17,548 bases of DNA from Spirochaetaceae bacterium (GCA_031279965.1 JAITHM010000023.1:1-17548), one strand, 5' to 3'. Positions 1 to 6,562 are shown, numbered from the stretch's first letter. The notes: generated from the letters alone by a model not told the origin. A program made the numbers and translations.

Positions 1-1
1 G

Positions 2-667
2 GCCGGCTCCGGAACCACGATGTCGGTGGGCATGGTTAAGATAGGCGACTACGTGCAGTTAAAGAGCCTTTCGGTGGCTAAGTACAATAACCAGGGAAGC
101 GACATTACGAACGCCGCCACTCTGAAGGTGAAGGTGGTGGGGATAAACCCGTATAAGGGCACGGGCTTGAACACCGAGGCGGCAAAGGCGCACGTGGTGT
201 TCCAGTTTGAGAAGGTTGTGACGACACGCAAGATGCACTCGAGCAGCATCGATAACTACTATTCCGAAACTGAGATGAGGACGTATTTGACGGGGAACTT
301 TTACAACGGACTTAAGACCGCAGGCGTGCCGGACGGTGTGGTCTGGGCGGTTAAGCGCAGGATAGGGGCGAATCTTGGAACTGAGGATCTTTCTGACAAG
401 GTGTTCCTGCCCACGGAACGGGAAGTGTTTGGCTCGAACACCTACGCCGGCACTGAATCAAACCAGGGGCGGCTGAGCGCGTATCAGAGTGCTAGCGACA
501 GGAAGAAGTATAATCTTGGCAGCAGTTATGTGGAGTGGTGGCTTGCGTCTGTGTCTGGGAACATGATCTACCCCACTCACTTTTGTAGTGTGGATTCCTC
601 TGGGGACAGCGAAGATTTGTCCTGTACCAATACGTCTGGCGTAGCGCCAGCGTTCTGCATCAAGTAG
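2..667 (+). CDS. DUF6273 domain protein, C-terminal part (5' end off window)
   Basis: The frame is open to the left edge. Codons for AGSGTT precede the first in-frame ATG at 20, and no ribosome-binding site is visible, so this is probably the C-terminal domain of a longer protein. The recognisable features are IGDYVQL near the start, a YSETEMRTYL segment, FLPTEREVFG in the middle, a WWLAS block near residue 175, and the terminal GVAPAFCIK. This order matches DUF6273, a domain often found at the end of large, repetitive surface or secreted proteins in gut bacteria. Its molecular function is unknown to me. All 15 lysines are AAG and GTG dominates valine, unlike the AAA-rich genes that follow, which suggests a different origin or strong expression. 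It ends at the TAG at 665-667, inside the left arm of a long stem-loop. The family call is from memory and not checked by search. Confidence 0.75.
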   Translation, partial: AGSGTTMSVGMVKIGDYVQLKSLSVAKYNNQGSDITNAATLKVKVVGINPYKGTGLNTEAAKAHVVFQFEKVVTTRKMHSSSIDNYYSETEMRTYLTGNFYNGLKTAGVPDGVVWAVKRRIGANLGTEDLSDKVFLPTEREVFGSNTYAGTESNQGRLSAYQSASDRKKYNLGSSYVEWWLASVSGNMIYPTHFCSVDSSGDSEDLSCTNTSGVAPAFCIK

Positions 668-786
668 TGGGCAGTGGGCAGTGGGTAGTTGGTAGACTTT
701 GGCTGGTATATGTTAGCTAACGGCGATTTCAGCGTTAGGTAACGTATTCCGGCCAGAAGCCGCTGCCCACTGTCCACTGTCCACTG
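665..786 (+). other. Long imperfect stem-loop after the DUF6273 gene
   Basis: Three tandem heptads on the left (665-685, TAGTGGG then CAGTGGG twice) pair with three on the right (766-786, CCCACTG then TCCACTG twice). The stem continues inward through 686-692/760-765, 697-700/756-759, 701-706/749-754 and 708-722/733-747, with a 10-base loop at 723-732. By hand I count about 50 pairs, one clear bulge and two mismatches (707/748 and 716/739). Eight pairs are G-U, and all eight are valid only in plus-strand RNA. The element begins at the stop codon of the preceding gene, so it may serve as a 3' end, stability or termination structure. There is no T tract after it, so it is not a standard intrinsic terminator. 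Confidence 0.6.
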
Positions 787-804
787 TCCGCAGGCCATCC
801 CCCG

Positions 805-846
805 AAATCTGGAATCTGAAATCTGGAATCTGAAATCAGAAATCTG
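805..846 (+). repeat. Six tandem heptamers of AAATCTG/GAATCTG type
   Basis: Exactly six 7-base units run in phase: AAATCTG, GAATCTG, AAATCTG, GAATCTG, AAATCAG, AAATCTG. Units alternate A/G at the first base and one carries a T-to-A change. A second heptamer family of TGTCCAC type lies just upstream at 764-791 and appears inverted at 664-695. Heptameric intergenic repeats of this general kind are known in several bacterial groups. Here I see only the one locus. Confidence 0.7.
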
Positions 847-903
847 GCGTGACGCGCGAATTTCCACGCGCCCCGCTTACCCAGAAAAGGCCATACGACA
901 GCG

Positions 904-1019
904 GCGGGCGCGAAGCGCCCGCGCCTGCGCAAGGGATAGAAGCGGAAAGCCCGCAGCCCCGCGAAGCGGGGCGAGGACTTGCAGCGGATAGCCCGGTCTG
1001 CCTGCCAAAGGCAGGCAGA
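904..1019 (+). ncRNA. Flavo-1-like structured RNA with flanking hairpins
   Basis: The core at about 931-996 reads GGGATAGAAGCGGAAAGCC, then a perfect 7-bp hairpin (956-962/966-972, GAA loop), then GGACTTGCAGCGGATAGCCC. GGG at 933-935 can pair with CCC at 992-994, and AAGCC can pair with GGACTT across a bulge. The repeated GATAG..AGCGG / AGCGGATAGC pattern around a variable hairpin matches my recollection of the Flavo-1 RNA motif, described mainly from Bacteroidota and also from spirochaetes. Flanking it are a perfect 8-bp hairpin with a GAA loop (904-911/915-922) and a perfect 10-bp hairpin with an AAA loop (997-1006/1010-1019). The function of Flavo-1 is unknown to me. The downstream promoter begins 10 bases after the element, so the RNA probably ends before it. 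The outer limits of the transcript are a guess. Confidence 0.6.
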
Positions 1020-1028
1020 TGCGCCCCC

Positions 1029-1057
1029 TTGTCGTTTTAGAGATTGTAGGTTATGAT
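1029..1057 (+). promoter_or_regulatory. Sigma70-type promoter for the ribosomal-type ORF and dxs
   Basis: TTGTCG at 1029-1034 and TATGAT at 1052-1057 are separated by 17 bases. The -10 box matches the consensus at five of six positions and the -35 box at four of six. The predicted start near 1064 would leave a leader of about 26 bases before the GTG at 1090, enough to carry the AAGGAG ribosome-binding site at 1077-1082. Confidence 0.6.
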
Positions 1058-1089
1058 ACCAAGAGTTATTTGTTGTAAGGAGATAATCG

Positions 1090-1179
1090 GTGCCCTGCGG
1101 AAGAAAACGCAAATTAAAGAAAATTGCCACCCATAAGCGGAAGAAAAAACTTAGAAAAAACCGCCATAAGAATAAATAG
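1090..1179 (+). CDS. Small basic ribosomal protein, AURKAIP1/COX24 (bS22/mS38-like) family
   Basis: A 29-residue ORF starts at GTG with a strong AAGGAG (1077-1082) seven bases upstream. It starts MPCGRKRKLKK, continues IATHKRKKKLRK and ends NRHKNK. More than half of the residues are Lys, Arg or His. The pattern GKKRK...ATHKRKK.LRKNRHKK is what I remember for the AURKAIP1/COX24-domain proteins of spirochaetes and Bacteroidota. These are related to the mitoribosomal small-subunit protein mS38 and to mycobacterial bS22. The likely role is as an RNA-binding component of the ribosome. It is the first gene after a good promoter and ends 10 bases before the dxs ATG, so the two are probably co-transcribed. 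Its short length makes it easy for gene finders to miss. It also shows that the longer dxs reading frame from 1124 is not the real start. Confidence 0.82.
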   Translation: MPCGRKRKLKKIATHKRKKKLRKNRHKNK

Positions 1180-1189
1180 GCAGGCAATC

Positions 1190-3052
1190 ATGCCGCGTGA
1201 TGGGCACATAGAGACGCCTCGCATTTTAGCGGAGCTTGCTCTTTCAGAATTAACAGCGCTCTGTGCGGAATTGCGGCAAACAATCATTACGACAGTTGCT
1301 CAAAATGGCGGGCATCTTTCCTCGAATCTTGGTGTAATAGAACTTACTGTTGCACTTCATAGAGTATTTTCATCACCACAAGATAAAATTGTATGGGATG
1401 TGGGCCATCAATGTTATGCCCATAAGCTTCTTACTGGACGAAACGCAGCTTTTGATACATTGAGGCAGTCGGGCGGAATTGCCGGGTTCCCTCGACGGGC
1501 AGAAAGTCCGCACGATGCATTTGACACAGGACATGCATCAACATCAATTTCTGTTGCGCTGGGGCTGCTTGCAGGAGAGACGCTGCGCGGCGGCACAGGC
1601 CTTTGCGTTGCCGTTATTGGTGACGGCGCGATGACCGGCGGGCTTGCCTACGAAGCGCTTTCGAATGCGGGGCAGCTTGAACTGCCGCTGATTGTTATTC
1701 TTAACGATAACACAATGTCGATTAGTCCCAATGTGGGAGGGCTTTCTGAGCATTTAAGCCGTTTGAGCATGAAAGGTAAATACCAGAGTTTCAGACGGCG
1801 TTTTGATGCGCTCATTCGGCGTATTCCAGGCATTGGCAATTCGCTCTATCAACTGATAAACCGGCTTAAACGAGCGGTGAAAGCGGTGTTTTATCAGGAT
1901 AATTTTTTTGTTGATTTGGGTTTTGAGTACGTAGGGCCTGTTGACGGGCATGATCTTCGGCAGCTTATAGGAATTTTTACTGATGTTCGCCGTCTGCGCC
2001 GAAATGTTGTTGTTCATGTGATTACTCAAAAAGGACGCGGGTATAAACCGGCGGAAGATGATCCTGGCGCATTTCATAGTGTGCCGCCCTTCTCTCTTGA
2101 AGAAGGAAAATTACCCCAATCACCTGAAACCTGGACGCGAGCCTTTGGCATGGCCGTACTCGAAGCCGCGCAAAAGAATGATATGATTGTTACCGTTACT
2201 GCCGCAATGGAGAAGGGAACAGGACTTTCTCATTTTCGCGCGGCCTTTCCCGGTAGATTTTTTGATGTAGGCATTGCGGAGGCTCATGCAGTAACATTTT
2301 CCGCGGCGCTTGCCGTGCAGGGATTGCGTCCTGTTGTTGCAATTTATTCAACATTTCTCCAACGCGCTGTCGATTCACTTATTCACGACACAGCATTGGG
2401 GCAATTGCCGGTTATTTTCGCAATTGACCGTGCGGGCTTTGTCTCTGCTGACGGTGAAACACATCAAGGCCTTTTTGACATAAGCTTGTTTCGTGCTGTG
2501 CCAAACGTCACGATAATGATTCCGGCAGATGGCCGGGAAGTCGCGCTTATGCTCGATTGGGCGCTTCAGCACACCGGCCCCTGCGTGATCCGCTACCCTA
2601 AGGCGGCGCTTCCCGCACCGGAAGACCGTTTTGTAACACCGCTTGAGCTGGGTAAAGGTGTACTGTTGCGAAACGACGGAGAAAAGGCAGCAATCTGCAT
2701 AGCTTTTACCGGAAGCCTATACCGCGAGGCCTGCGCCGCACGGGAGATACTCGCCGCAGCAGGACATAATTGTGATCTGTATCATGTGCGGTTTATCAAG
2801 CCTGTTGATAAAGAATATCTTGCAGAACTTCTTAATTCGTATACAGTTTTTGCTTGTGCCGAAGAAGGCATTCGTGCCGGCGGCTTTGGCGAGTATCTTT
2901 GCGCCTTTGCCCATAAAAGGAATTGTTCAGCAAAAATTGTCGTGCTTAGCGCACAAGACCGGTTTTATTTGCAAGCAACGCGGGATGAGTTATTGCATGA
3001 AGCGGAACTTGACGGGGCTGGAATCGCCGGTAACATCAGTAAACACCTGTAA
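1190..3052 (+). CDS. dxs: 1-deoxy-D-xylulose-5-phosphate synthase
   Basis: This thiamine-diphosphate enzyme joins pyruvate and glyceraldehyde 3-phosphate to make DXP, the first step of the MEP pathway to isoprenoids. From ATG 1190 the protein is 620 residues, the usual family length. The N-terminal part has GGHLSSNLGVIELT and DVGHQ. The cofactor motif GDGAMTGG runs to NDNTMSISPNVGG. KGRGYKPAEDDPGAFH closes the first domain. The pyrimidine-binding domain has DVGIAEAHAVTF with the catalytic Glu, then DRAGFVSADGETHQGLFD and CVIRYPKAALP. The C-terminal domain has YHVRFIKPVD. AEAH replaces the commoner AEQH. An in-frame ATG at 1124 would overlap the small ribosomal-type gene, so 1190 is preferred, although the ribosome-binding site there (AGGCAGG) is only moderate. 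The 3' end overlaps the convergent gene by 17 bases. Confidence 0.96.
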   Translation: MPRDGHIETPRILAELALSELTALCAELRQTIITTVAQNGGHLSSNLGVIELTVALHRVFSSPQDKIVWDVGHQCYAHKLLTGRNAAFDTLRQSGGIAGFPRRAESPHDAFDTGHASTSISVALGLLAGETLRGGTGLCVAVIGDGAMTGGLAYEALSNAGQLELPLIVILNDNTMSISPNVGGLSEHLSRLSMKGKYQSFRRRFDALIRRIPGIGNSLYQLINRLKRAVKAVFYQDNFFVDLGFEYVGPVDGHDLRQLIGIFTDVRRLRRNVVVHVITQKGRGYKPAEDDPGAFHSVPPFSLEEGKLPQSPETWTRAFGMAVLEAAQKNDMIVTVTAAMEKGTGLSHFRAAFPGRFFDVGIAEAHAVTFSAALAVQGLRPVVAIYSTFLQRAVDSLIHDTALGQLPVIFAIDRAGFVSADGETHQGLFDISLFRAVPNVTIMIPADGREVALMLDWALQHTGPCVIRYPKAALPAPEDRFVTPLELGKGVLLRNDGEKAAICIAFTGSLYREACAAREILAAAGHNCDLYHVRFIKPVDKEYLAELLNSYTVFACAEEGIRAGGFGEYLCAFAHKRNCSAKIVVLSAQDRFYLQATRDELLHEAELDGAGIAGNISKHL

Positions 3053-3815
3053 TGCCATCAACAAGCCAGCTTTTAACCACATCGAAACGCTTTCGCGCTG
3101 CCGAAGCTGCATTAATTCGCCTTGCCGCAATGCCTTCCAGGGTAACACCCATCACACCATAAACGAGCATCCCTTCCGACAGCGGTTCAATATACAATGC
3201 AATAGTAAGATTTTCTTGTTTTGTAACGGTAAAAAGATAGAATGTAAGCGGTTTGATATTGGTAAGCGTATAATTTATCCCATGTGTAGAAGCCGCAAAA
3301 CTACACTTGTAATAACAATCACCAAAATTTGCGTCATCAACAATGAGGTAAATATCTTCTCGCATGGGAAGGACTGTTTGCAACGGCGGATCGTCCAGTA
3401 TTGTTGTTTTGTTGGGACTTGCAATGCGAAAAGCTGTTTTAAACAGCGGCACTTCTTTTTTGCGTGAATGGGAAAAGTACCGTCTGCCGGCAAGATTTCG
3501 CGTTGCACTCAGCGTATTGTAAATATCAATAAGATGAAGCGGCCGCTTGGCAGAATACGGAATAACGATAACAAGTTCAAGGATTGTGGAGGGTTTTTTT
3601 TGCAGAAGCGTGGAACAGTTTTGAGAAAATTCAGGTGAAGTGTTGAGTGAAAGCAATACGGGGCTGGCGCTTGTTGCCAACGCATAATAACCTTCGTTGC
3701 TAAAAATGGCGCGTTGAATTTTTTCTGGAATCTGGAGAACAACATCGTCAAAATTTCGCGCCCAGACAGGGACTGCGCCAATAATGAAAAACATTCCCTG
3801 TATAAAGCGCTTCAC
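3036..3815 (-). CDS. Secreted protein of unknown function
   Basis: This is a 259-residue protein with a probable signal peptide (KRFIQGMFFIIGAVPVWA, cleavage before RNF). The rest is mixed alpha/beta-looking, with RRYFSHSRKKEVPLF near the middle and YIEPLSEGMLVYGVMGV towards the end. I recognise no catalytic motif. It may belong to one of the Treponema-restricted secreted families, but I cannot name one with confidence. The start is GTG at 3815, overlapping the alaS stop as GTGA, so translation is probably coupled to alaS. An internal ATG at 3794 would leave only a short hydrophobic stretch and is less likely. The end overlaps dxs convergently by 17 bases. The sense of pairing a secreted protein with a tRNA synthetase is unclear and may reflect transcription only. 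Confidence 0.8.
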   Translation of the reverse strand: MKRFIQGMFFIIGAVPVWARNFDDVVLQIPEKIQRAIFSNEGYYALATSASPVLLSLNTSPEFSQNCSTLLQKKPSTILELVIVIPYSAKRPLHLIDIYNTLSATRNLAGRRYFSHSRKKEVPLFKTAFRIASPNKTTILDDPPLQTVLPMREDIYLIVDDANFGDCYYKCSFAASTHGINYTLTNIKPLTFYLFTVTKQENLTIALYIEPLSEGMLVYGVMGVTLEGIAARRINAASAARKRFDVVKSWLVDGITGVY

Positions 3816-5608
3816 TCCAGCACCGCGCGAATCCGGCGCACTCCTGATGATGATGATTGCTCTTTTTGAATCTTAAAATGACCCAGTGCCGCTGTTCGAT
3901 CTGCATGAGGGCCGCCGCAGACTTCTTTGGAAAAGTCTCCTATGGTATAAACTTTTACCTGTGCTTCGTATTTTTCGCCAAATAAAGCCATTGCGCCCGC
4001 TGCTTTCGCGGCATCAAGGCTCATCATTTCCATCGTAACAGGCAGATCCCGGGTAATTTGTTCGTTTACAAGATCTTCAACACGTTGAATTTCGTCCTGT
4101 GTCATTGGAGCACCGTGCGAAAAGTCAAACCGAAGCCGCTCGGCAGTGATATTCGATCCTTTTTGTGCAACATGAGATCCAAGTACAATTTGCAAGGCTT
4201 TTTGTAAAAGATGCGTGGCAGTATGATACTTTGTTGTTATCTCGCTGTGATCAGCAAGTCCGCCTTTGAACACATCGCCACCGGCGCGGGATGCTTCCTG
4301 ATGTTTGGCAAATGCCGCGTCAAACTCTGCTTTATTTACGGTAAGGCCGCTTTCATGAGCCAACTCTTCGGTAAGTTCAATAGGGAAGCCATAGGTATCG
4401 TACAATTTAAAGGCGAGCCGTCCCGACATTACCTTTTTGGGATCTTTAAGAAGATTGGGCAATAATTTTTCAAATTCTTTTTCGCCTTTTTGCAAAGTTT
4501 CAAGGAATTTGAGCTCTTCTTTTTGTAATTCATCCAGAATAACAGCGCTGTTTTGTTCAAGCTCGGGGTAAGGGCCGCAGAATTCAGCAATGACAACGCG
4601 GGAAATCGCCGCAAGAAAGCAGCCTTCAATACCCAGTTTACGGCCGTGGCGCACGGCGCGGCGTACAAGCCGCCGCAGCACATAGCCCGCCCCCACATTG
4701 GAAGGCGTTACTGCTTTAGGATCACCCAAAATAAAGGTTGCAGAACGGATATGATCAGCAATAATACGCATCGAACGGTCTTTTTCGTCATCGCTGCCAT
4801 AGCGATACATTTTTGATGCGTCCGTCTTTTTTTCCAGCGCGCGTATAATAGGCTGAAATATTTCAGTATCGTAAACTGATTTTTTACCGGTGAGTATTGT
4901 AACGGTACGCTCAACGCCCATTCCTGTATCTACGCACGTGCGCGACAACGGAATATAATTTCCGTCTGCGTCTTTGTTGTACTGCATAAATACGTCATTC
5001 CAGATCTCCAGCCATTTACCGCAGCCGCAGCCCGGAGCACACGATGGGCCGCACGGTTCTTTACCCATGTCGATGAACATCTCACTGTCCGGGCCGCAGG
5101 GGCCGGTTGCACCGGCTGGTCCCCACCAGTTGTCTTCTCGGGGACGAAAACTGATGCGCTCGTCACGAAAGCCAAGACTGCGCCAGACTGCTGCCGAATC
5201 TTCATCACGGGGGATGCCTTCTTCTCCAGCAAACACCGTAACACCAAGCCGTTCGTGGGGTATGCCAAGCCATTGGGGTGAAGTTAAAAATTCATAGCTC
5301 ATACGAATGGCATCTTCTTTAAAATAATCGCCCAGCGACCAGTTTCCCAGCATTTCAAAAAAAGTAAGATGAGAAAAATCACCAACTGCTTCAATGTCGC
5401 CGGTTCGTATGCACTTTTGAAAGTTGACAAGCCGTTTCCCTGCCGGATGCTCTGCCCCTAAAAGATAAGGAACTAAGGGGTGCATTCCTGCTGTGGTAAA
5501 AAGCACTGTAGGATCATTTTCCGGTATCAGGCTTTTGCCTTCTATACGGACATGACCTTTTGATACAAAAAAGTCGATGTATTTTTTGCGAAGTTCATGT
5601 GCATCCAT
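3812..5608 (-). CDS. alaS: Alanyl-tRNA synthetase, short spirochaete type
   Basis: This class II synthetase charges tRNA-Ala. From ATG 5608 it has 598 residues, against about 870 for the E. coli type. The N-terminus LRKKYIDFFVSKGH, NDPTVLFTTAGMHPL, FFEMLGNWSLGDYFK, CGPDSEMFIDMG and VDTGMGVERT give the aminoacylation core. NVGAGYVLRRLVRRAVRHG belongs to the tRNA-binding part. The editing site is present: HTATH, and CGGPH at about residues 564-568, next to GHFKIQKEQSSSSGVRRIRA. The protein stops there, so the coiled-coil and C-Ala region is absent. As I recall this is normal for Treponema and Borrelia, so it is not a truncation. Upstream starts at 5632 (GTG) and 5629 (ATG) exist. 5608 fits the family N-terminus and lies just after a promoter-like -10 box. 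Confidence 0.95.
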   Translation of the reverse strand: MDAHELRKKYIDFFVSKGHVRIEGKSLIPENDPTVLFTTAGMHPLVPYLLGAEHPAGKRLVNFQKCIRTGDIEAVGDFSHLTFFEMLGNWSLGDYFKEDAIRMSYEFLTSPQWLGIPHERLGVTVFAGEEGIPRDEDSAAVWRSLGFRDERISFRPREDNWWGPAGATGPCGPDSEMFIDMGKEPCGPSCAPGCGCGKWLEIWNDVFMQYNKDADGNYIPLSRTCVDTGMGVERTVTILTGKKSVYDTEIFQPIIRALEKKTDASKMYRYGSDDEKDRSMRIIADHIRSATFILGDPKAVTPSNVGAGYVLRRLVRRAVRHGRKLGIEGCFLAAISRVVIAEFCGPYPELEQNSAVILDELQKEELKFLETLQKGEKEFEKLLPNLLKDPKKVMSGRLAFKLYDTYGFPIELTEELAHESGLTVNKAEFDAAFAKHQEASRAGGDVFKGGLADHSEITTKYHTATHLLQKALQIVLGSHVAQKGSNITAERLRFDFSHGAPMTQDEIQRVEDLVNEQITRDLPVTMEMMSLDAAKAAGAMALFGEKYEAQVKVYTIGDFSKEVCGGPHADRTAALGHFKIQKEQSSSSGVRRIRAVLE

Positions 5609-5615
5609 TGAAGAG

Positions 5616-5644
5616 AGTATATCACGCATCACACGCTATGACCA
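5616..5644 (-). promoter_or_regulatory. Promoter-like boxes directly before alaS
   Basis: On the minus strand TGGTCA (5639-5644) and TATACT (5616-5621) are separated by 17 bases, matching consensus at four and five of six positions. Only seven bases separate the -10 box from the ATG at 5608, so a transcript from here would be leaderless or nearly so. The boxes lie in the 54-base gap after the bactofilin gene, giving alaS possible independent expression. Confidence 0.4.
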
Positions 5645-5662
5645 CCCGCAAATTTGAAGCAT

Positions 5663-6091
5663 TTATTCGTTGAGGCGGCGGAATTCAGCTTTGATTTCGG
5701 CAGTTGGCCGGGAAAAAATTTCAACTTCTTTATCAGCGTCTATCATAGAGCATTTTCCTTCGAAAACGACGCCATCAGCAATACGAAGTCTGCCTGCGAC
5801 AAGATCGCCGTGCACTTGCGCACCGGTATACAAATCAATTTTATCTTCCGCCCGAATTGGAGCATGAACTGTTCCATAAATGGTAATACTGGTGACGTTT
5901 ATTGAATCGGCTTTGACAACTGCGCCTTTATCAACTATCAATTCTCCAGCTTTTGCGTCAATAGTTCCCGTAAATTTTCCCTGGATTTTGAGCGTTTCTT
6001 TAAAACGCAATACGCCTGTAAAAGAAGTTGTTTCGCTGAACGTTACTATCGCCTGAGCTTTTTTTACTTCTTGCTTGTGTTCATGCACCAT
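5663..6091 (-). CDS. Bactofilin (polymer-forming cytoskeletal protein)
   Basis: The 142-residue protein is almost entirely a bactofilin domain. A short charged N-terminus (MVHEHKQEVKKAQ) is followed by TSFTGVLRFKETLKIQGKFTG, AGELIVDKGAVV and GTVHAPIRAEDKIDLY, and then HGDLVAGRLRIADGVVFEG. This regular Gly and hydrophobic spacing is typical of the right-handed beta-helix. Bactofilins form nucleotide-independent filaments on the inner membrane face and influence cell shape and wall synthesis; in spirochaetes they have been linked to helical form. The start ATG at 6091 overlaps the upstream stop as TAATG, with GAGG about eight bases before it, so it is coupled to the receiver protein. A start seven codons further upstream is possible but lacks this arrangement. 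Confidence 0.92.
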   Translation of the reverse strand: MVHEHKQEVKKAQAIVTFSETTSFTGVLRFKETLKIQGKFTGTIDAKAGELIVDKGAVVKADSINVTSITIYGTVHAPIRAEDKIDLYTGAQVHGDLVAGRLRIADGVVFEGKCSMIDADKEVEIFSRPTAEIKAEFRRLNE

Positions 6092-6513
6092 TATGACGAC
6101 CTCGCGGCGCAATGTTTTCCCAGTTCGATATAAAAATCCTTACTGCGCATTGTTTGATGGATTTTTGCCAGCAAAACGGAGAAATTGAAGGGTTTGCAGA
6201 TATAATCTTCTGCACCCAGCTCGTAGGATTCAACTTTTTCTTTAAGATTATCAATATCAGAAAGCAAAATAACTTGAAGCGCGGCTAAATTTTTATCTGC
6301 TTTGACTGTTTTAAGAATTTCCCAACCGGAAAGACGCGGTAAAATTGTGTTTACCAGAGCTAAATCTATTGTTTTTTGCCGGATTTTCTCCAGTGCGCTT
6401 TGTCCATCATCAGCTTTTACAACTTCAAAACCAAGTTTGGAAAGCATAAGTTCAAAAAATTCAAGATTAAGTTCTTCAGTATCTGCTACAAGTATTTTTT
6501 TTCGTCCGTTCAT
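6091..6513 (-). CDS. Receiver-only response regulator with Asp-to-Asn phosphosite
   Basis: A 140-residue CheY-like receiver domain with no output domain. NGRKKILVADTEE is beta-1, LALVNTILPRLSGWEIL is beta-3 and its loop, VILLSD is beta-4, and ELGAEDYICKPFN is beta-5 with the conserved Lys at about residue 107. The phospho-acceptor position reads Asn (about residue 55), and the second acidic-pocket residue is Thr (VADT rather than VDD). It therefore cannot be phosphorylated in the usual way and may act as a constitutive or phosphorylation-independent adaptor. The start is uncertain. ATG 6513 has AAGGA six bases upstream and fits the domain edge. A TTG at 6555 has GGAGGG (6563-6568) seven bases upstream and would add 14 residues. 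The stop overlaps the bactofilin ATG, suggesting a joint function. Confidence 0.85.
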   Translation of the reverse strand: MNGRKKILVADTEELNLEFFELMLSKLGFEVVKADDGQSALEKIRQKTIDLALVNTILPRLSGWEILKTVKADKNLAALQVILLSDIDNLKEKVESYELGAEDYICKPFNFSVLLAKIHQTMRSKDFYIELGKHCAARSS

Positions 6514-6532
6514 CTCTAATCCTTGCCCGGCT

Positions 6533-6562
6533 AGTATACGGCCTTTTATGCTCAAAGTGCAA
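6533..6562 (-). promoter_or_regulatory. Possible promoter for the receiver-bactofilin pair
   Basis: On the minus strand TTGCAC (6557-6562) and TATACT (6533-6538) lie 18 bases apart. The -10 box is good and the -35 box is weak (three of six). A transcript starting near 6526 would begin inside the TTG-initiated frame and use the ATG at 6513. This supports the shorter receiver protein if the promoter is real. Confidence 0.35.

Noticed and set aside
541..667. The end of the DUF6273 gene as the variable region of a diversity-generating retroelement
   Set aside because: No reverse transcriptase, template repeat or accessory gene is visible, and the end of the protein reads as an ordinary DUF6273 C-terminus.
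664..850. CRISPR array
   Set aside because: The repeats are contiguous 7-base units without spacers, and no cas gene is present.
849..1040. 63-codon plus-strand ORF
   Set aside because: It lies within the Flavo-1-like element and its hairpins, and has no ribosome-binding site.
735..1187. 150-codon minus-strand ORF across the repeat region
   Set aside because: Its residues are translations of the heptamers and hairpins (ISDSRFQI-type repeats), and it runs antisense to the promoter and the ribosomal-type gene.
2772..3467. 231-codon plus-strand ORF after dxs
   Set aside because: It is a chance frame over the dxs 3' end and the reverse of the secreted-protein gene, with no recognisable domain.
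6100..6110. Upstream start for the bactofilin seven codons before 6091
   Set aside because: The TAATG overlap and the GAGG site favour ATG 6091, and the extra residues (MRREVVI) add no family feature.
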